From Solirubrobacterales bacterium (lineage in GTDB: Bacteria > Actinomycetota > Thermoleophilia > Solirubrobacterales > Solirubrobacteraceae), in the NCBI GenBank assembly GCA_026392325.1, contig JAPLCH010000183.1, positions 3,267 to 8,527 of the forward strand: DNA of 5,261 bases, written 5' to 3'. Below, piece by piece: positions 1 through 5,261 of the stretch. Below the pieces are notes generated by a model, which worked only from the letters and a program-made list of their open reading frames with translations, was not told the DNA's origin and searched no databases. Each line of letters starts with the position of its first letter. Position 1 is the first letter of the stretch. A program made the position numbers and the translations under genes.

Positions 1-453
1 AACCGGATCGCCAACGAGACACGCATTCCAGGCGCAGCCTCCTACCTCTACGCAGCAATCAAGGCTGTGCTCGGCTGGAAAACGGCCGTGTTCACGATCA
101 CGGCTGACGGAGTTGAACAGAGACTTGAGGGCTTCAGTGTCATTGCGGCCAACTCGAAGGCCTATGGAGGTGGCATGTTCATCGCTCCAGATGCGGATGT
201 CACAGATGGCTTGCTTGATCTTGTGACGATTGCCGGAACTTCCAGGCTTCGGTTCTTGAGCCTCCTGCCCCTGGTCTTCAAAGGGAAGCATGTGGGTCTG
301 CGCGACGTCACAGTCTCCCGTGCCGAAAGGATTGAGATCAAGGCCGATCGGCCATTCACCGTCTATGCCGATGGTGATCCTCTCTGCGAACTTCCCGCTG
401 TGATCTCGGTTCGGAAGGATGCCGTACGAATAATGCTTCCCGCTCCCAAGTGA
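1..453 (+). CDS. Diacylglycerol kinase family lipid kinase (DgkB/YegS type), C-terminal part, 5' truncated
   Basis: The reading frame is open from base 1 to the TGA at 451-453, giving 150 residues of a protein whose N-terminal catalytic half lies outside the window. Recognisable features of the DAGK-family C-terminal beta-sandwich are an AAN..AYGGGM segment followed by IAPDADVTDGLLDLV (about residues 50-78), a GKHVGLRDV stretch (about 95-103) and a late YADGDPL motif where relatives usually have DGE. Family knowledge: these enzymes phosphorylate diacylglycerol or related lipids with ATP, returning diacylglycerol to phosphatidic acid at the inner face of the membrane. The true start is not visible; the GTG at 67 is internal to the domain and is not a credible start. 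The stop overlaps the GTG start of murT by four bases (GTGA, 450-453), so the two are probably translationally coupled. The exact lipid substrate cannot be told from this half. Confidence 0.85.
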   Translation, partial: NRIANETRIPGAASYLYAAIKAVLGWKTAVFTITADGVEQRLEGFSVIAANSKAYGGGMFIAPDADVTDGLLDLVTIAGTSRLRFLSLLPLVFKGKHVGLRDVTVSRAERIEIKADRPFTVYADGDPLCELPAVISVRKDAVRIMLPAPK

Positions 454-1811
454 GGGTCCGGCTTGCCGTAATTGTCGGAACGGCGGTCAGCCTTCTCCTG
501 CGAGCAGCAGGTCGGGCCGGGACAACGCTTCCCGGAAGAGTTGTACTGCTCCTTGCCCCGAAAGCAATCGCAACGCTTGGTGCCAAGCTTGGAGCTGGAA
601 CCGCCGTTGTTTCAGCGACCAACGGCAAGACAACGACATCCGCACTGGTAGAAGGGGCGCTCAGTCGCTCCGGAATGGACGTCGTCCATAATTCTGCCGG
701 CGCGAACATGTCTGGAGGGATCGTCTCGGCGCTGATCGGTGGGTCAAGCGGAGAACGAACCATCGGACTATTTGAGATCGATGAATTCTGGGTTCCGGAA
801 ATTGCCTCACAGTTGAGGCCCAAGGCGGTTCTCTTGGGGAATCTCTTTAGAGACCAACTGGACCGATACGGAGAGCTGGACACCATCCTTGACAGATGGG
901 TCCACTGTGCCCGTGAACTCACATCGCAGGGGACGATTGTCCTGCTCTGCGCCGATGACCCAGGAATGGCATGGGTCGGCCATGATCTTCCCAAGGAATT
1001 GGTCATCTGGTTTGGGCTTGAGGACACCTCCGTTGCGCTTGAGGAACTGCCGGCTTCGGCGGATGCCGGCGCCTGCCGAAGCTGCGGCAGCCCGCTCAAC
1101 TATTCCGCTGTCCTGCTTGGGCACCTCGGACATTGGAGCTGCCCCGGCTGCGGCCTTTCTCGTCCAACCCCGACTTACCAATGCACCAAGGTTGATCTCA
1201 AGGGTGCCCGAGCGATCGAATTGGAGATAGTTGGCCCAGATGGTCAGCACTCTGCTTCCGTCGGCCTCCCGGGTGTCTACAACGCTTACAACGCTCTCGG
1301 GGCTTGGGCCCTGTCCTCCACCTTGGGCGTCTCCCCCGAAGTCATCACAGCCTCCTTCAATGAGTCCGGACCGAGTTTCGGACGCGCTGAACGCTTGAGC
1401 TACAACGGTCGCTCCACCTCGATAATGCTGGTGAAGAATCCCACTGGTGCAAATGAGGTTTTCAGGACCCTCACGGCGGAACCATCGGGTCTGAACCTTC
1501 TCTTTGTCCTCAACGACAGGATCGCTGATGGGCGGGATGTTTCCTGGATTTGGGACGCGGACCTGGAGGTTCTGGCCCCCAGTATTGGGCATGTTGTGTG
1601 CTCGGGAACACGAGCAGAGGAGGCTGCCCTCCGGTTTCTCTATGCGGGAGTAGGTCGTGACCGAATTACGACCGTCAACGAACCGATTGCCGGCCTTGAC
1701 CAACTCGCAAAGGACAGTGAGGGCGACCTCTGGGTACTTCCGACATACACGGCGATGCTCGAACTGCGGGGCAAGCTCGCCGACCTTGGAACTGTGGAGA
1801 GAGTGGTTTGA
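450..1811 (+). CDS. murT: Lipid II isoglutaminyl synthase (glutamine-hydrolysing), Mur ligase-like subunit MurT
   Basis: 453 residues, normal length for MurT. It shows a short hydrophobic N-terminus, a Mur-ligase ATP-binding loop ATNGKTTTS (56-64), the FEIDEFW acidic motif (108-114), and GNLFRDQLDRYGE (130-142). A four-cysteine zinc ribbon is inserted in the central domain (C209, C212, C231, C234), which is characteristic of MurT. The C-terminal DUF1727-type domain has LVKNPTGANE (327-336), ADGRDVSWIWD (359-369) and PTYTAMLELR (431-440). Family knowledge: MurT activates the alpha-carboxylate of D-Glu in the lipid II stem peptide with ATP and receives ammonia from GatD, yielding D-isoglutamine in the cytoplasm. 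The GTG start overlaps the preceding stop and has no clear Shine-Dalgarno, as expected for coupled translation; no better in-frame start is visible. Its partner gatD is two genes downstream, separated by a methyltransferase gene. All key motifs are intact. Confidence 0.95.
   Translation: MRVRLAVIVGTAVSLLLRAAGRAGTTLPGRVVLLLAPKAIATLGAKLGAGTAVVSATNGKTTTSALVEGALSRSGMDVVHNSAGANMSGGIVSALIGGSSGERTIGLFEIDEFWVPEIASQLRPKAVLLGNLFRDQLDRYGELDTILDRWVHCARELTSQGTIVLLCADDPGMAWVGHDLPKELVIWFGLEDTSVALEELPASADAGACRSCGSPLNYSAVLLGHLGHWSCPGCGLSRPTPTYQCTKVDLKGARAIELEIVGPDGQHSASVGLPGVYNAYNALGAWALSSTLGVSPEVITASFNESGPSFGRAERLSYNGRSTSIMLVKNPTGANEVFRTLTAEPSGLNLLFVLNDRIADGRDVSWIWDADLEVLAPSIGHVVCSGTRAEEAALRFLYAGVGRDRITTVNEPIAGLDQLAKDSEGDLWVLPTYTAMLELRGKLADLGTVERVV
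1796..1801 (+). promoter_or_regulatory. Ribosome binding site for the methyltransferase TTG start
   Basis: GGAGAG lies six bases before the TTG at 1808, inside the last codons of murT. It is the clearest Shine-Dalgarno among the overlapping genes here and decides the choice of TTG over the downstream ATG at 1856. Confidence 0.55.
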
Positions 1812-2506
1812 GCGGCAATGCAGTTCTCTGGCACAGATTGGAGCACTCCGGCTACATGGGCGACCTCCCACTCTGGCACTCGCTCACTCAAGAGTTCGCC
1901 CAAGGAAATGTTTGCGAGCTTGGGGCAGGCACAGGGAGAATCACGCACAGCTTGGCGAGCGCCGGTCACCGGGTTCTCGCCGTCGATTCACAAGGCGACC
2001 TCTTGGCTGCGCTTCGTTCTGGGCTTCAGCCAGGCAGCCGCGTCGAAACACTGGCCCTCGGGGTTGAAGAGCTTGACCATGGCGATCTTGTCGGGTTTCA
2101 ACTCATCATCGCTCCGATGCTGTTTGTCAATCTTGTCTGCTCCGCGTTGCCAGTTGGCGAGTTCTTCAAAATGATCCGACAGGCCTGTTCTCCCGACGCG
2201 ATGCTTGCTCTTGCAAGCGTTGGGGATCTGTCGCCATTTGAGCGAACCGATTCTGCGCAAAGCTCTGAATACCCTCAGAGTTATGTGAGCGCACTGCTTG
2301 AGGGCCCAGCGCCTGCTCACACCCTGATCCATATGCGGCAGCTTGATCCGACCACACCAGCGACTTCACCCGAGTTCCTCGTCCCCCTCCCGACAGCCTC
2401 GCTTGTAGAGGCGGCGTCTGGAACCTTTGACTTTGTTCGGACGGAGCGACTCCCCCAGTCGAACCTTTCCGCAGGAATGGATGTGATTCTCTTCAATGCC
2501 TGTTGA
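1808..2506 (+). CDS. Class I SAM-dependent methyltransferase, substrate unknown
   Basis: 232 residues. The Rossmann SAM-binding signature is clear: motif I VCELGAGTGRI (35-45), followed by the acidic end of strand 2, RVLAVD with D60, and a motif IV-like hydrophobic strand FQLIIAPM (98-104). The N-terminal segment GDLPLWHSL before motif I resembles the DLPFW..LA lead-in seen in many small actinobacterial methyltransferases. I chose the TTG start at 1808 because GGAGAG at 1796-1801 lies six bases upstream and because it overlaps the murT stop by four bases; the in-frame ATG at 1856 would shorten the conserved lead-in and lacks an obvious ribosome site. The 3' end overlaps gatD by 11 bases. Being locked between the two lipid II amidation subunits suggests co-expression with them, so a cell-envelope or peptidoglycan-precursor substrate is possible, but nothing in the sequence shows the substrate. 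Confidence 0.85.
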   Translation: MSGNAVLWHRLEHSGYMGDLPLWHSLTQEFAQGNVCELGAGTGRITHSLASAGHRVLAVDSQGDLLAALRSGLQPGSRVETLALGVEELDHGDLVGFQLIIAPMLFVNLVCSALPVGEFFKMIRQACSPDAMLALASVGDLSPFERTDSAQSSEYPQSYVSALLEGPAPAHTLIHMRQLDPTTPATSPEFLVPLPTASLVEAASGTFDFVRTERLPQSNLSAGMDVILFNAC

Positions 2507-3239
2507 TCCGGCCGCCCACCTAACTGTCTCAGTCCTCTATCCCACACTTCTGAACATCTATGCGGATAGAGGCAACCTGATCTTCCTTCAAAGGCGCTGC
2601 GAGTGGAGGAACATTGGGTTCTCAATCAATTCCGTTGGCATAGGCGACCCGATTGATGCGGATGGGACCAACCTCATCTACGTCGGCGGCGGCCAGGACC
2701 GCGACCAGGCGCTGTGTGCTTCGGATCTCGCGGGCGCGAAAGCTGAACTACTCAGAGATTGGGTTGCATCCGGAAGCCCAATGCTGGCGGTCTGTGGCGG
2801 CTACCAGATGCTCGGGCACGGATATAGCTCTCCTAGTGTTTCGATTGATGGTGTTGGAGCGTTTGATGCAGAAACCGTCGCTGGCCCAGACCGGTTGATT
2901 GGAGCCATAGAGATCAAGACAGATCTCCCAGGGCCCACTGGCGGTGTTCTGGTCGGGTTTGAGAACCATTCGGGGAGGACAACACTCGGTCCGGGAGCAA
3001 CCGCCCTGGGTCGCGTGGTCCACGGACACGGAAACGACGGCGTCAGCGGCATGGAGGGCGTGCGGCAAAATGCTTCGATTGGGACCTACCTTCACGGTCC
3101 GCTGCTCCCTAAGAACTGGTGGTTGGCTGACTGGCTTATAGCCTCAGCTTTGGGTATCTCAGTGGACCATCTCCCCTCTTTGCCTAATGAAGCAGAGGCC
3201 GCCGCTCATCGTTCTGCCCGAAAAGCCGCGGGTTCATAA
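2496..3239 (+). CDS. gatD: Lipid II isoglutaminyl synthase (glutamine-hydrolysing), glutaminase subunit GatD
   Basis: 247 residues of a class I (triad-type) glutamine amidotransferase of the CobB/CobQ-like group. The N-terminal LYPTLLNIYADRGN (14-27) is typical of GatD. YVGGGQDRDQ (62-71) leads to the nucleophile elbow AVCGGYQMLG (98-107) with C100 as the predicted nucleophile. Further on come GFENHSGRTTLGPG (154-167) and IGTYLHGPLLPKN (195-207) with H200 as the predicted catalytic histidine, matching the Cys/His pair of characterised GatD. Family knowledge: GatD hydrolyses glutamine and passes ammonia to MurT to amidate D-Glu in lipid II. The ATG at 2496 overlaps the methyltransferase by 11 bases and has no strong Shine-Dalgarno at normal spacing, so translation is probably coupled. 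The protein looks complete; it ends in an Ala/Arg-rich tail, and only a 67-base gap follows. Confidence 0.95.
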   Translation: MPVDPAAHLTVSVLYPTLLNIYADRGNLIFLQRRCEWRNIGFSINSVGIGDPIDADGTNLIYVGGGQDRDQALCASDLAGAKAELLRDWVASGSPMLAVCGGYQMLGHGYSSPSVSIDGVGAFDAETVAGPDRLIGAIEIKTDLPGPTGGVLVGFENHSGRTTLGPGATALGRVVHGHGNDGVSGMEGVRQNASIGTYLHGPLLPKNWWLADWLIASALGISVDHLPSLPNEAEAAAHRSARKAAGS

Positions 3240-3267
3240 ATGAGAGTTGGCACTCAGCAATTCAATT

Positions 3268-3290
3268 GATTCCGCGCTCGTCCGCGAATC
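3268..3290. other. Imperfect hairpin between gatD and the small downstream gene
   Basis: The arms are GATT-c-CGCG (3268-3276) and CGCGAATC (3283-3290), which pair over eight bases with one bulged C around a six-base loop, CTCGTC. It directly follows the palindrome TCAATTGA (3262-3269). Only a poor T run follows (GTTCTAAA), so it is at best a weak intrinsic terminator for the gatD operon. Because it lies just before a -10-like box it could instead be a regulatory site for the next gene. Function is inferred from position only. Confidence 0.3.
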
Positions 3291-3294
3291 GTTC

Positions 3295-3300
3295 TAAAGT
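3295..3300 (+). promoter_or_regulatory. Possible -10 box for a leaderless transcript
   Basis: TAAAGT fits the TANNNT pattern of actinobacterial -10 elements and ends six bases before the ATG at 3307, placing a predicted transcription start at or next to the A of the start codon. No convincing -35 element is present at 16-19 bases upstream. The absence of any Shine-Dalgarno before this ATG makes a leaderless mRNA plausible, but a six-base match is weak evidence alone. Confidence 0.3.
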
Positions 3301-3306
3301 GACCCT

Positions 3307-3570
3307 ATGAACGCTCAACGCGCAGAGTCATATCTCAAGGTTGTCTCGGTTCTTGACTCCGAAGGAGGCGTGACCCTCCGTCCGGATGAGGTCATCAAGC
3401 TCCGCCATGCAGCAGACACGCTCTTCTTTGACGAGGAAGGCAGGTCTGAGGCAGTTGAAGAGGCCAAGGCGGTTCTCAGCCGTGTAGTTGAGTCAGAGCG
3501 TTGGTCCGAAGAGCGGGCTGATCGCCTCTCCGACGACATTGAGGGCTGCGGCTCTCTCGTTCCTGCCTGA
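3307..3570 (+). CDS. Small protein of unknown function, 87 residues
   Basis: I do not recognise a family. The predicted protein is rich in Glu, Asp, Arg and Ala and looks mostly helical. It has a segment LRPDEVIKLRHAADTLFFDEEG (about 25-46), an AVEEAKAVLSRVVESERWSEERADRLSDDIEGCG stretch (about 49-82), and a single cysteine near the end. There is no signal peptide or membrane segment, so it is probably cytosolic. Support for it being real comes from consistent actinobacteria-like codon use in this frame, a sensible position in an otherwise empty interval between gatD and the convergent dut, and a -10-like box placed for a leaderless start. No Shine-Dalgarno precedes the ATG. It could be a separate small transcription unit or the end of the murT-gatD operon. 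Confidence 0.65.
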   Translation: MNAQRAESYLKVVSVLDSEGGVTLRPDEVIKLRHAADTLFFDEEGRSEAVEEAKAVLSRVVESERWSEERADRLSDDIEGCGSLVPA

Positions 3571-3611
3571 TCTGCCTCGGGCTTGAGTCAGGTCTGACCA
3601 GGAAGTCAGGC
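3560..3611. terminator. Inverted repeats between convergent genes, possible bidirectional terminator
   Basis: The 35-base gap between the facing stop codons (3570 and 3606) and its edges carry three nested or competing inverted repeats: TTCCTG (3560-3565) with CAGGAA (3599-3604), GCCTGA (3565-3570) with TCAGGC (3606-3611), and the near-palindrome GTCAGGTCTGAC (3587-3598). No T tract follows on either strand, so this is not a canonical intrinsic terminator. The position between convergent genes is the main argument for a role in ending transcription. Confidence 0.25.
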
Positions 3612-4070
3612 TGGCGAGACGCCTGTCGAACCAAATCCCCCTGATCCGCGCTCAGTCTCCTGGAGCTTCTCAGACCATTGGGGCTCGAGAGCCTCATGCT
3701 TGATGAGCAGCAGCTGAGCGATGCGATCCCCCTCCTCTCCGACAAATGGAGCGGTCGGGTCCGTATTGATCAGAAGAACCTTGACCTCTCCCCTGTAGCC
3801 GGAATCAATCAGGCCTGGGGCATTCACGAGGGAGATTCCACTCTTGAGGGCAAGACCCGATCGGGGTAGTAACAGCCCAGCCATTCCGCGCGGAATCTCA
3901 ACGGCCAAGCCGGTTGCGACAAGCTTGCGCTCGCCAGGGGCGAGGCTGAAGCCTTCGACACAGTGAAGGTCGTAACCCGCGTCCCCTGCCCGTGCTCTCT
4001 GTGGCAACAAGGCAAGTTCGTGAAGGCGCTGAAAATTGAGCTCGCTCATCAGATCGTCAGTCAATCGCAT
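3606..4070 (-). CDS. dut: Deoxyuridine 5'-triphosphate nucleotidohydrolase (dUTPase)
   Basis: 154 residues from the ATG at 4070, the usual size for a trimeric dUTPase. All five family motifs are present in order: AGDAGYDL (28-35), PRSGLA (69-74), GLIDSGYRGEV (86-96) with predicted catalytic D89 and the substrate-stacking Y92, GDRIAQ (114-119), and the C-terminal P-loop-like RGSGGFGSTG (141-150). It hydrolyses dUTP to dUMP and pyrophosphate, keeping uracil out of DNA and supplying dUMP for thymidylate synthesis. The start is uncertain. ATG 4070 would overlap the end of the hflX C-terminal frame (stop 4059-4057) by 14 bases, whereas ATG 4049 (residue 8, MSELNFQRL) leaves a seven-base gap; neither has a good Shine-Dalgarno, and I slightly favour 4049 by spacing. 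It follows hflX on the same strand and is probably co-transcribed with it. Confidence 0.95.
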   Translation of the reverse strand: MRLTDDLMSELNFQRLHELALLPQRARAGDAGYDLHCVEGFSLAPGERKLVATGLAVEIPRGMAGLLLPRSGLALKSGISLVNAPGLIDSGYRGEVKVLLINTDPTAPFVGEEGDRIAQLLLIKHEALEPQWSEKLQETERGSGGFGSTGVSPA

Positions 4071-4287
4071 AGCGGGAGTAGCGCGCAGCCTGCTCAGATG
4101 TCATCTTCGCGTTGATCAGAACCCCATCTGCCCTGTCCTCACGGGTCAGGTCTCCAGCAACTCTGTGGAGCTCAGCTATTACTGAACCGCTGCTGTGGGG
4201 CAGCAGCAGAGTCACCTTGATCATGCGCGAACCGATAGAGGCGCTTACAGCGTCAAGAAGCTGCTGAATCCCCGCCCCCGTCTCGGC
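4057..4287 (-). pseudogene. hflX: HflX C-terminal remnant, frame-separated from the GTPase core
   Basis: Reading the minus strand from about 4287 gives AETGAGIQQLLDAVSASIG, then RMIKVTLLLPHSSGSVIAELHRV and on to ARYSRYAID, ending at TGA 4059-4057. This matches the end of HflX: the G5 loop (usually SAxTG), the last helix of the G domain, and the C-terminal beta-alpha domain that follows it. It is in the same frame as the N-terminal fragment but not the GTPase core. The frame upstream is closed by a TGA at 4299-4297. The only ATG in it is at 4224, giving 55 codons, with no evidence of separate translation. The serine and the strand expected before AETG are missing, so sequence has been lost here rather than one base shifted. 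The end sits next to or overlaps the dut start. Confidence 0.7.
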
Positions 4288-4795
4288 GCGCTTCGCTCAA
4301 CTCTGCACGCTCGTCGGCGGTCAGCAAGTCCACCTTGTTGATCACTTCCAAACGCGGAATGCCGTCAGCGTGAATTTGCTCAAGCGTTGCCTCTACGGAC
4401 GCTCGTCTCTCAAGTCTCTCTTCAGGAGGTTCCGCGCCGTCCTCTATCTGGAGGAGGAGGTCAGCATGGATGGTTTCTTCCAGGGTTGCCGCGAACGAAT
4501 CAACGAGCTGGTGAGGGAGCTTCCGGATGAACCCGACGGTGTCGGTCAATACGTATGCCCTTCCCCGGTGCTCAAACTGTCGGGTGGTTGGATCAAGGGT
4601 ATGGAACAACTCATCACGGATCCGCACGTCGGCGCCGGTGATGGAGTTCATCAGGCTGCTCTTGCCGGCATTGGTATATCCGACCAAGGCGACAGCGGGG
4701 ACGGTTGTGCGCACCCGTTCAGCTCGCATCAGTCCTCTATTGGACTCAACCTTCCTGAGCCGCTTCCGCACTACTGAGATCCGGTCTCTCGCCAA
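4253..4795 (-). CDS. hflX: HflX GTPase core fragment (frameshifted middle part of a disrupted hflX)
   Basis: 180 codons from a TTG at 4795, though the homologous frame already begins around 4804 with DRRLARDRI, the start of the helix that follows the glycine-rich linker in HflX. The G domain is clear: G1 GYTNAGKS (39-46), LDPTTR with the G2 threonine (about 68-72), G3 DTVG (85-88) followed by FIRKLPHQLV, and G4 NKVD (153-156). HflX is a ribosome-associated GTPase that binds the 50S subunit and can split stalled or stress-inactivated 70S ribosomes. From about residue 170 the frame leaves the homology (DGGGDSAAS, then stop), and the G5 loop and C-terminal domain continue in another frame to 4057. 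The TTG is probably not a genuine gene start; this is the middle piece of one gene. As read it lacks G5 and is unlikely to be functional alone. Confidence 0.8.
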   Translation of the reverse strand: MARDRISVVRKRLRKVESNRGLMRAERVRTTVPAVALVGYTNAGKSSLMNSITGADVRIRDELFHTLDPTTRQFEHRGRAYVLTDTVGFIRKLPHQLVDSFAATLEETIHADLLLQIEDGAEPPEERLERRASVEATLEQIHADGIPRLEVINKVDLLTADERAELSEARRDGGGDSAAS

Positions 4796-5259
4796 CCGGC
4801 GATCCCCAGTCGTTCCAAGTGAGTCCAGAGCCCACGCATGCGGGCCAGGTTGTACTCGAGCTGCGCCAGCTCAACTTGAAGCTTCCCTTCTGCCGAATCA
4901 GCATGGAGGGCGAAAATGTCGAGAATCACAGCTGTTCTATCGAGCACCGGCATCTTCAGCAGTTCCTCCAAGGCACGTTCCTGCCTGGGAGTCAGCTCAT
5001 CATCGGCAACAACAAGGTTTGCATCGGTGGCCTTGATCTCATCCACAAGATCAAGCACACGTCCACTCCCCATGTACGAGGCTGGGTCGGCCTGAGACCT
5101 GATCTGCGCCGCCCGACCAACCGTTGCGGCTCCGGCAGTCCGCATCAGTTCTTCCAGCTCATCCAGCCCGTTTGAGGCAGCTGGCCCTGCGTGAATCAGG
5201 TACGCCCGCTGACGTGCGCGACGCTCTCCGGTGCCTCGCTTGGAATCGGGAGCACTCAC
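4771..5259 (-). CDS. hflX: HflX N-terminal domain fragment (5' part of a disrupted hflX)
   Basis: 162 codons from a GTG at 5259, only two bases from the window edge; an upstream start cannot be excluded, but AYLIHAG near residue 20 already matches the first strand of the HflX N-terminal domain. Family motifs in order are YMGSGRV (62-68), ADDELTPRQERALEE (85-99), DRTAVILDIFA (107-117) and EGKLQVELAQLEYNLARMRGLWTHLER (124-150), the last being the characteristic helix before the GTPase domain. After LERLG the homology stops: the next residues IAGWRETGSQ are out of frame and end at TAG 4773-4771, while DRRLARDRI of the GTPase part begins in the -1 frame at 4804. The linker normally found between them, of the form GGIGTRGPGETQLE, is absent. 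The same gene continues in the core fragment, overlapping it by 25 bases. Confidence 0.8.
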   Translation of the reverse strand: MSAPDSKRGTGERRARQRAYLIHAGPAASNGLDELEELMRTAGAATVGRAAQIRSQADPASYMGSGRVLDLVDEIKATDANLVVADDELTPRQERALEELLKMPVLDRTAVILDIFALHADSAEGKLQVELAQLEYNLARMRGLWTHLERLGIAGWRETGSQ

Positions 5260-5261
5260 CC

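Noticed and set aside
67..453. GTG at 67 as a genuine start of a 128-residue protein
   Set aside because: The frame is open back to base 1 and the upstream residues fit the lipid kinase fold, so the gene continues leftward out of the window.
356..1099. 247-codon minus-strand frame opposite the lipid kinase end and murT start
   Set aside because: Antisense to conserved coding sequence on both sides of the gene junction; low-complexity Ser/Pro/Arg-rich translation with no domain.
807..1871. Long open frame of 354 codons on the minus strand opposite murT
   Set aside because: It lies wholly antisense to a strongly conserved murT, has no recognisable motif, and its composition (many Arg, Ser, Gly, Cys) is typical of a GC-rich shadow frame.
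4071..4252. Apparent 180-base gap between dut and the hflX GTPase core
   Set aside because: It is not intergenic: the minus strand encodes the HflX C-terminal domain in a different frame from the core.
4771..4812. Programmed -1 ribosomal frameshifting in hflX
   Set aside because: No X XXY YYZ slippery heptamer is present at the joint, and conserved linker residues are missing from all frames, so frameshifting alone would not rebuild a normal HflX.
4527..5036. 169-codon plus-strand frame opposite hflX
   Set aside because: It mirrors the conserved hflX GTPase and N-terminal coding sequence and has no recognisable domain of its own; hflX decay does not make it a gene.

Overview
The window looks like chromosomal housekeeping sequence from an actinobacterium (Actinomycetota) of moderately high GC. 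The lineage call rests on gene content: a MurT/GatD lipid II amidation pair, a DgkB-type lipid kinase, GTG/TTG starts, tight 4-11 base gene overlaps, and actinobacterial-looking HflX and dUTPase. I cannot place it more finely; an uncultured aquatic or soil lineage, perhaps Acidimicrobiia-like, is only a guess. No mobile element, CRISPR array, tRNA or rRNA was seen, and no stretch longer than 300 bases lacks a gene.

Left part, + strand (1-3239): four tightly overlapping genes that look like one operon. They are the C-terminal half of a diacylglycerol-kinase-family lipid kinase (cut by the window edge), murT, a class I SAM-dependent methyltransferase, and gatD. MurT (Mur-ligase-like, ATP-using) and GatD (glutaminase) together convert the D-glutamate of the lipid II stem peptide to D-isoglutamine. 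The notable point is that the methyltransferase sits between the two subunits and overlaps both reading frames. A 67-base gap follows gatD, with an imperfect hairpin and a -10-like box, and then an 87-codon gene of unknown function (3307-3570) with no Shine-Dalgarno, possibly leaderless.

Right part, - strand (3606-5259), convergent with the left part: hflX followed directly by dut (dUTPase). The dUTPase is intact with all five family motifs. hflX is not intact. Its N-terminal domain, GTPase core and C-terminal tail lie in successive frames (0, -1, then back to 0). At both frame changes conserved sequence is missing: the glycine-rich GGIGTRGPGETQLE-like linker at the first, and the strand leading into the G5 loop at the second. 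This is best explained by two internal deletions whose frame effects cancel, either real (a decaying gene) or an assembly/sequencing artefact.

I did not find a clearly new biological system. The best candidates for a second look are the methyltransferase embedded in the murT-gatD operon and the doubly deleted hflX.
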